DNA of 64,000 bases from Oricola nitratireducens (GTDB lineage Bacteria; Pseudomonadota; Alphaproteobacteria; Rhizobiales; Rhizobiaceae): contig NZ_JACZCS010000025.1 in NCBI RefSeq assembly GCF_014904745.1, positions 17,882-81,881 of the forward strand. Reading direction: 5' to 3'. Position numbers and translations under genes: made by a program. Of this stretch, positions 61,382 to 64,000 are shown piece after piece. The stretch's first letter is position 1; every line of letters starts with the position of its first letter. The notes below the pieces were generated by a model, which saw only the letters and a list, made by a program, of their open reading frames with translations, searched no databases and was not told the origin of the DNA.

Positions 61382-62245
61382 CTACATGGCGCCGAAATCC
61401 GATTCTTGAAGAAATGTTCCAGTTTCGCGCGGGCCGATCTCGCGCTGCCAGCGGCGCGGCGGCGCGCCGGAGAACTCGACGAATTCCCGCGTCATGTGCG
61501 CCTGGTCGGCATAGCCGCAGGCCGCCGCGATCTCGGCCCATCCCGAGATGCCGGGGCGGTTTGCGAGGTCCGTTGCGTGGCCGAAACGCACCACCTTGGC
61601 GAAGGTCTTCGGGGCCATGCCGATCTGCTCGCGGAACTCGGTGACCAGGCGCTTGCGGCTCCAGCCGAGGTCGCGGGCGATGTCGGCCATGCGCAGGTCG
61701 CCGCGTCTTTTCGCGATCTCCCGGTAGGCGCGCAGGGTCTCCGGGGCGATAGCGCGGTCCGATCCGGCGATGCGGGCGATGACGAAACGCTCGGCGAGGC
61801 GGATGCGTTCGTGCCAGCCACTGGCTTCGGCGAGCCTGTCGGCGAGTTCGCGCACCGCCACGTCGCCCAGGTCGTCGAGACGTATCATGCGGCTTGTCAG
61901 TTCGAGCAGGGGCATGGCGAAGAACAGGCGCGCGCCCAGCGGCGTGAAGTCGATTTGCAGGCACTCGGCGTCGCCGCGGGAATCCATGCGGACATGGCCG
62001 GGATGCAAGCCCGCCGTGAAGCTGAAATAGCGGTCGTCCCTGCTCGGCCGGCGGTCCAGTGCGATAGCGAAGGGGCCCCGGAAGGAAAAGATCAGCGGGA
62101 CGACCAGCGACGCGGCCTCGACGCCATCATGCATCGCTTCGCCGCGTTCCTCATAGGCCGAAATGGCGCTGACGAGTCCCGTCAACGGGCCATCGGGCAG
62201 GTGTCGGATCAGGAGCTTTCCGGTGTCGGTCGCGACGTTTTCCAT
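61382..62245 (-). CDS. AraC family transcriptional regulator
   Basis: The 287-residue protein has an N-terminal ligand domain and a C-terminal pair of helix-turn-helix units (DIARDLGWSRKRLVTEFREQIGMAPKTFAKVVRFGHA and EIAAACGYADQAHMTREFVEFSGAPPRRW). The conserved pattern AIxxxGYxDQAHMxREF is diagnostic. It is followed by the VOC gene, probably an operon pair. The ATG at 62245 is preferred to a GTG at 62263. The inducer is unknown. Confidence 0.9.
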   Translation of the reverse strand: MENVATDTGKLLIRHLPDGPLTGLVSAISAYEERGEAMHDGVEAASLVVPLIFSFRGPFAIALDRRPSRDDRYFSFTAGLHPGHVRMDSRGDAECLQIDFTPLGARLFFAMPLLELTSRMIRLDDLGDVAVRELADRLAEASGWHERIRLAERFVIARIAGSDRAIAPETLRAYREIAKRRGDLRMADIARDLGWSRKRLVTEFREQIGMAPKTFAKVVRFGHATDLANRPGISGWAEIAAACGYADQAHMTREFVEFSGAPPRRWQREIGPRETGTFLQESDFGAM

Positions 62246-62266
62246 CGCGCCGCATTCTAGCACAGT

Positions 62267-63052
62267 CTAGACGCCGAGCCAGACGCGCAGCGGATGGGCC
62301 GGGTCGGACACGAGTTTGACGGCCAGCGCCAGGCAGACGATCACCAGCACCGGCTTGATGACGCGCGCGCCGCCCTTCATGGCGACACGGGCGCCGACCT
62401 GCGCGCCGGCGAATTGCGCGGCGCCCATGGCAAGCCCGGTTTTCCAGAACACCGCGCCGGCGAAGGCGAACAGCACCAGCCCGCCGACATTGGAGGCGAA
62501 GTTCAGCAGCTTGGTGTGCGCCGTCGCGCGGAGAACGCCGAAGCCGGCGAGCGCGACGAAAGCCAGCATGTAGAACGATCCGGTGCCCGGCCCGAACAGC
62601 CCGTCATAGAAGCCGATCAGCGGCGGAACCGTGACGCCGAAGAGGGCGGGGCGCATGCGTTCGGCGCGGTCGATGTCGTCGAGGCCCGGCTTGAGCAGGA
62701 AATAGAAGGCGATCGCGACGAGCAGTACGGGCAGGACCGCGCCAAAGATCCTGCCGGGCAGGACGGTCGCGGTCAGCGCGCCGGCGATGCTGCCGGCGAA
62801 GGCGAGCAGGGCGGGCAGCATTTGCGCGCCGAGCTTCACGTGGCCGTGGCGGGCGTAGGTCCAGGTCGCCGACGCCGCGCCGAACATGCCCTGAAGCTTG
62901 TTGGTGCCGAGCGCATGCACCGGCGGCGCGCCGGCGAGCAGCAATGCGGGGATGGTGATCAGCCCGCCGCCGCCGGCGATCGAATCGACGAAGCCCGCGA
63001 GAAACGCGGCGAAAACCAGCAGGAGAAGGATGTCGGACGAGAATTCGAACAT
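62267..63052 (-). CDS. TSUP family sulfite/organosulfonate-type exporter (TauE/SafE)
   Basis: The 261-residue protein has about eight helices, with the family start FLAGFVDSIAGGGGLITIPALLLAG and the second-half repeat IGFYDGLFGPGTGSFYMLAFV. TSUP proteins carry sulfite, sulfoacetate or other small organic anions. The neighbours give no clue to substrate. The stop lies 21 bases from the AraC start. Confidence 0.88.
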   Translation of the reverse strand: MFEFSSDILLLLVFAAFLAGFVDSIAGGGGLITIPALLLAGAPPVHALGTNKLQGMFGAASATWTYARHGHVKLGAQMLPALLAFAGSIAGALTATVLPGRIFGAVLPVLLVAIAFYFLLKPGLDDIDRAERMRPALFGVTVPPLIGFYDGLFGPGTGSFYMLAFVALAGFGVLRATAHTKLLNFASNVGGLVLFAFAGAVFWKTGLAMGAAQFAGAQVGARVAMKGGARVIKPVLVIVCLALAVKLVSDPAHPLRVWLGV

Positions 63053-63140
63053 GGAGCGCGCCTCGCGCCGCTAGACCACGGCTTGCCGATTTGCGCAAGC
63101 GGCGACTCGCGCTACTGTCGGCCAAACGGAGACGAGTTCG

Positions 63141-63569
63141 ATGGTCTTTGCCTGGCTTGAAGCGCTGAAAACACGGCTCGAAAAGGAACGCGTCGCGCGC
63201 ATGGTCGCGAATGACCCGGCATTGACGGCCGAATTGCTGCTGTTGTTTCGAGTGATCCTCGCCGACGGCGAGGTCACGCAGCGCGAACTCAACATCTTCA
63301 AGCGCATCTGCCGGGAATCCTTCGGTCTCGACCCGGAGGCGATGGACGGCGTCTACGCCTATCTGCACGATTTCGCTTACGAGACGAGCGCCGCGCAGGC
63401 GGCGGCGGTCTTCGCCGACCTGCCGCAGGAACGCCGCCAGGCGCTGCTCGACCACATGATCGCCATCGCGCAAGCCGACAAGGAAATCGACGAACGCGAG
63501 GAACGGTTCGTGGTGCGCATCGGCGATCTGCTCGGCTTCGACATCACCGAGATACACAAGGGCGACTGA
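63141..63569 (+). CDS. TerB-like protein (tellurite resistance TerB family fold)
   Basis: The 142-residue all-helical protein has the TerB core: LLLLFRVILADGEVTQRELNIFKRICRESFGL and MIAIAQADKEIDEREERFVVRIGDLLGF, with acidic DGE and DKEID residues that bind metal in relatives. It stands alone without other ter genes, so it is a general TerB-like protein rather than proof of tellurite resistance. The gene end contains the first unit of a 14-base tandem repeat. Confidence 0.85.
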   Translation: MVFAWLEALKTRLEKERVARMVANDPALTAELLLLFRVILADGEVTQRELNIFKRICRESFGLDPEAMDGVYAYLHDFAYETSAAQAAAVFADLPQERRQALLDHMIAIAQADKEIDEREERFVVRIGDLLGFDITEIHKGD

Positions 63570-63599
63570 ACTTGGGCGATTGAACTTGGGCGGCTGAAC
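63560..63599. repeat. 14-base tandem repeat over the terB-like stop codon
   Basis: GGGCGACTGAACTT, GGGCGATTGAACTT and GGGCGGCTGAAC follow one another, with the TGA stop inside the first unit. Probably slippage. Confidence 0.8.
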
Positions 63600-63670
63600 G
63601 TCGTCGCATTTCTTTCCCGCAACGTCGCGCATCGAATTGACCCGTTGCCGCCGCTTGCATAGGGTGCCCG

Positions 63671-63828
63671 CGTTATCGGCAGTGCTCCCGTCGTCAAGCC
63701 GGGGCCGAACAGGTGTCCGTCGCGGCCGACCCAATCCGGGGGCGCGGTGACGGAACTGCCGCAAGGTCCGGGCAACCGCGCGCATCGCGCCGCGGCCGCG
63801 CATCGTTGATAACGGACATGCGGACCTT
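63671..63828 (+). other. Possible structured leader before the final partial gene
   Basis: Long-range complementary pairs: CGTTAT (63671-63676) with ATAACG (63809-63814); GGCAGT (63678-63683) with ACTGCC (63755-63760); TCCGTC (63716-63721) with GACGGA (63749-63754). AAGGTCCG (63763-63770) pairs with CGGACCTT (63821-63828), which crosses the outer stem and so is either a pseudoknot or an alternative fold near the start at 63842. No known riboswitch class was matched. Confidence 0.35.
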
Positions 63829-63841
63829 GGGAATCGAGATC

Positions 63842-64000
63842 ATGACAATCGCAACGCGCCTTCCGGCCCTGACGGCCTTTCTCCTCATCGCCTCGCCGGC
63901 CTACGCCCATTTCGGCCATGTCGGCGAATTGGCGGGGCACAGCCACTGGATCGGGCTCGCGGCGGGCGCCGCGGCTGCGGCGATCGCGACCGCGGTCACC
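63842..64000 (+). CDS. Exported His-rich small membrane protein, truncated (DUF6732-like)
   Basis: Only the first 53 residues are in the window. A signal peptide (TIATRLPALTAFLLIASPAYA) is followed by HFGHVGELAGHSHWIGLAAGAAAAAIATA, that is, a His-rich segment and the start of a membrane helix. The HxGH..E.AGH.HW pattern resembles the DUF6732 family, often near urease genes. A possibly structured leader precedes it. Metal-related function is a guess. Confidence 0.65.
   Translation, partial: MTIATRLPALTAFLLIASPAYAHFGHVGELAGHSHWIGLAAGAAAAAIATAVT

Noticed and set aside
63660..63841. Cobalamin or TPP riboswitch before the last gene
   Set aside because: No B12 box, and no TPP-type conserved cores; only generic pairings.

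Overview
The window is a high-G+C chromosomal segment of an alphaproteobacterium, most likely Hyphomicrobiales (Rhizobiales). The evidence is the gene content: PlcP/BtaA/BtaB betaine-lipid genes, an aerobic CobN/CobW/CobO/CobQ cobalamin set with CbtBA, small conserved proteins typical of rhizobia, a Bmt-type betaine-homocysteine methyltransferase, and palindromic CCCTCTCCCC-type repeats common in this group. I saw no tRNA, rRNA, insertion sequence, prophage or CRISPR array. Nearly all of it looks like stable chromosome; one A+T-rich patch (about 14.4-15.35 kb) looks acquired.

Layout. 1-2.5 kb: lipid-linked sugar transfer (GT2-GtrA fragment and a GT39 enzyme). 2.6-6.0 kb: a corrinoid protein divergent from an MttB-family methyltransferase, followed by a small ferredoxin. 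6.0-8.6 kb: an ECF sigma factor translationally coupled to a membrane-anchored VWA protein. 8.9-11.4 kb: a glyoxalase-related protein and an EutBC pair. 11.6-16.7 kb: mixed genes, several palindromic repeats and the A+T-rich patch. 16.9-22.5 kb: a second MttB homologue, a DddP-like M24 protein and a dimethylglycine/sarcosine-dehydrogenase-like flavoprotein. 22.5-24.4 kb: a transglutaminase-like protein and a run of small proteins. 24.6-27.5 kb: plcP-btaA-btaB behind a recognisable Pho box. 27.6-43.1 kb: porin-like protein, ligase, hydrolase, regulators, chemoreceptor, SLC13 carrier, bmt and an aminotransferase. 43.6-54.3 kb: cobalamin genes, with a cobalamin riboswitch in front of cbtBA-cobU-cobW-cobN. 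54.3-64.0 kb: DadA-like oxidoreductase, an EmrAB-type efflux pair with its TetR regulator and two palindromic operators, AraC/VOC, TSUP carrier, TerB, and a truncated gene behind a possibly structured leader.

How the genes fit together. A methylated-amine and one-carbon theme recurs: two MttB-family proteins and one MttC-like corrinoid protein (quaternary-amine demethylation), a GcvT-type flavoprotein (N-demethylation of dimethylglycine or sarcosine), Bmt (betaine to methionine), and BtaAB, which build a trimethylated homoserine lipid. The cobalamin cluster can supply the corrinoid cofactor. The most distinctive observations are: the Pho box upstream of plcP-btaAB; palindromic repeats inserted in frame twice inside CobN; a repeat family whose hairpin stems covary between copies; an M24 protein that matches the metal-ligand spacing of the DMSP lyase DddP but has Gly where DddP has its proposed catalytic Asp; and a long leader with competing pairings before the last, truncated gene. 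Gene boundaries and family calls come from reading translations; no database search was run.
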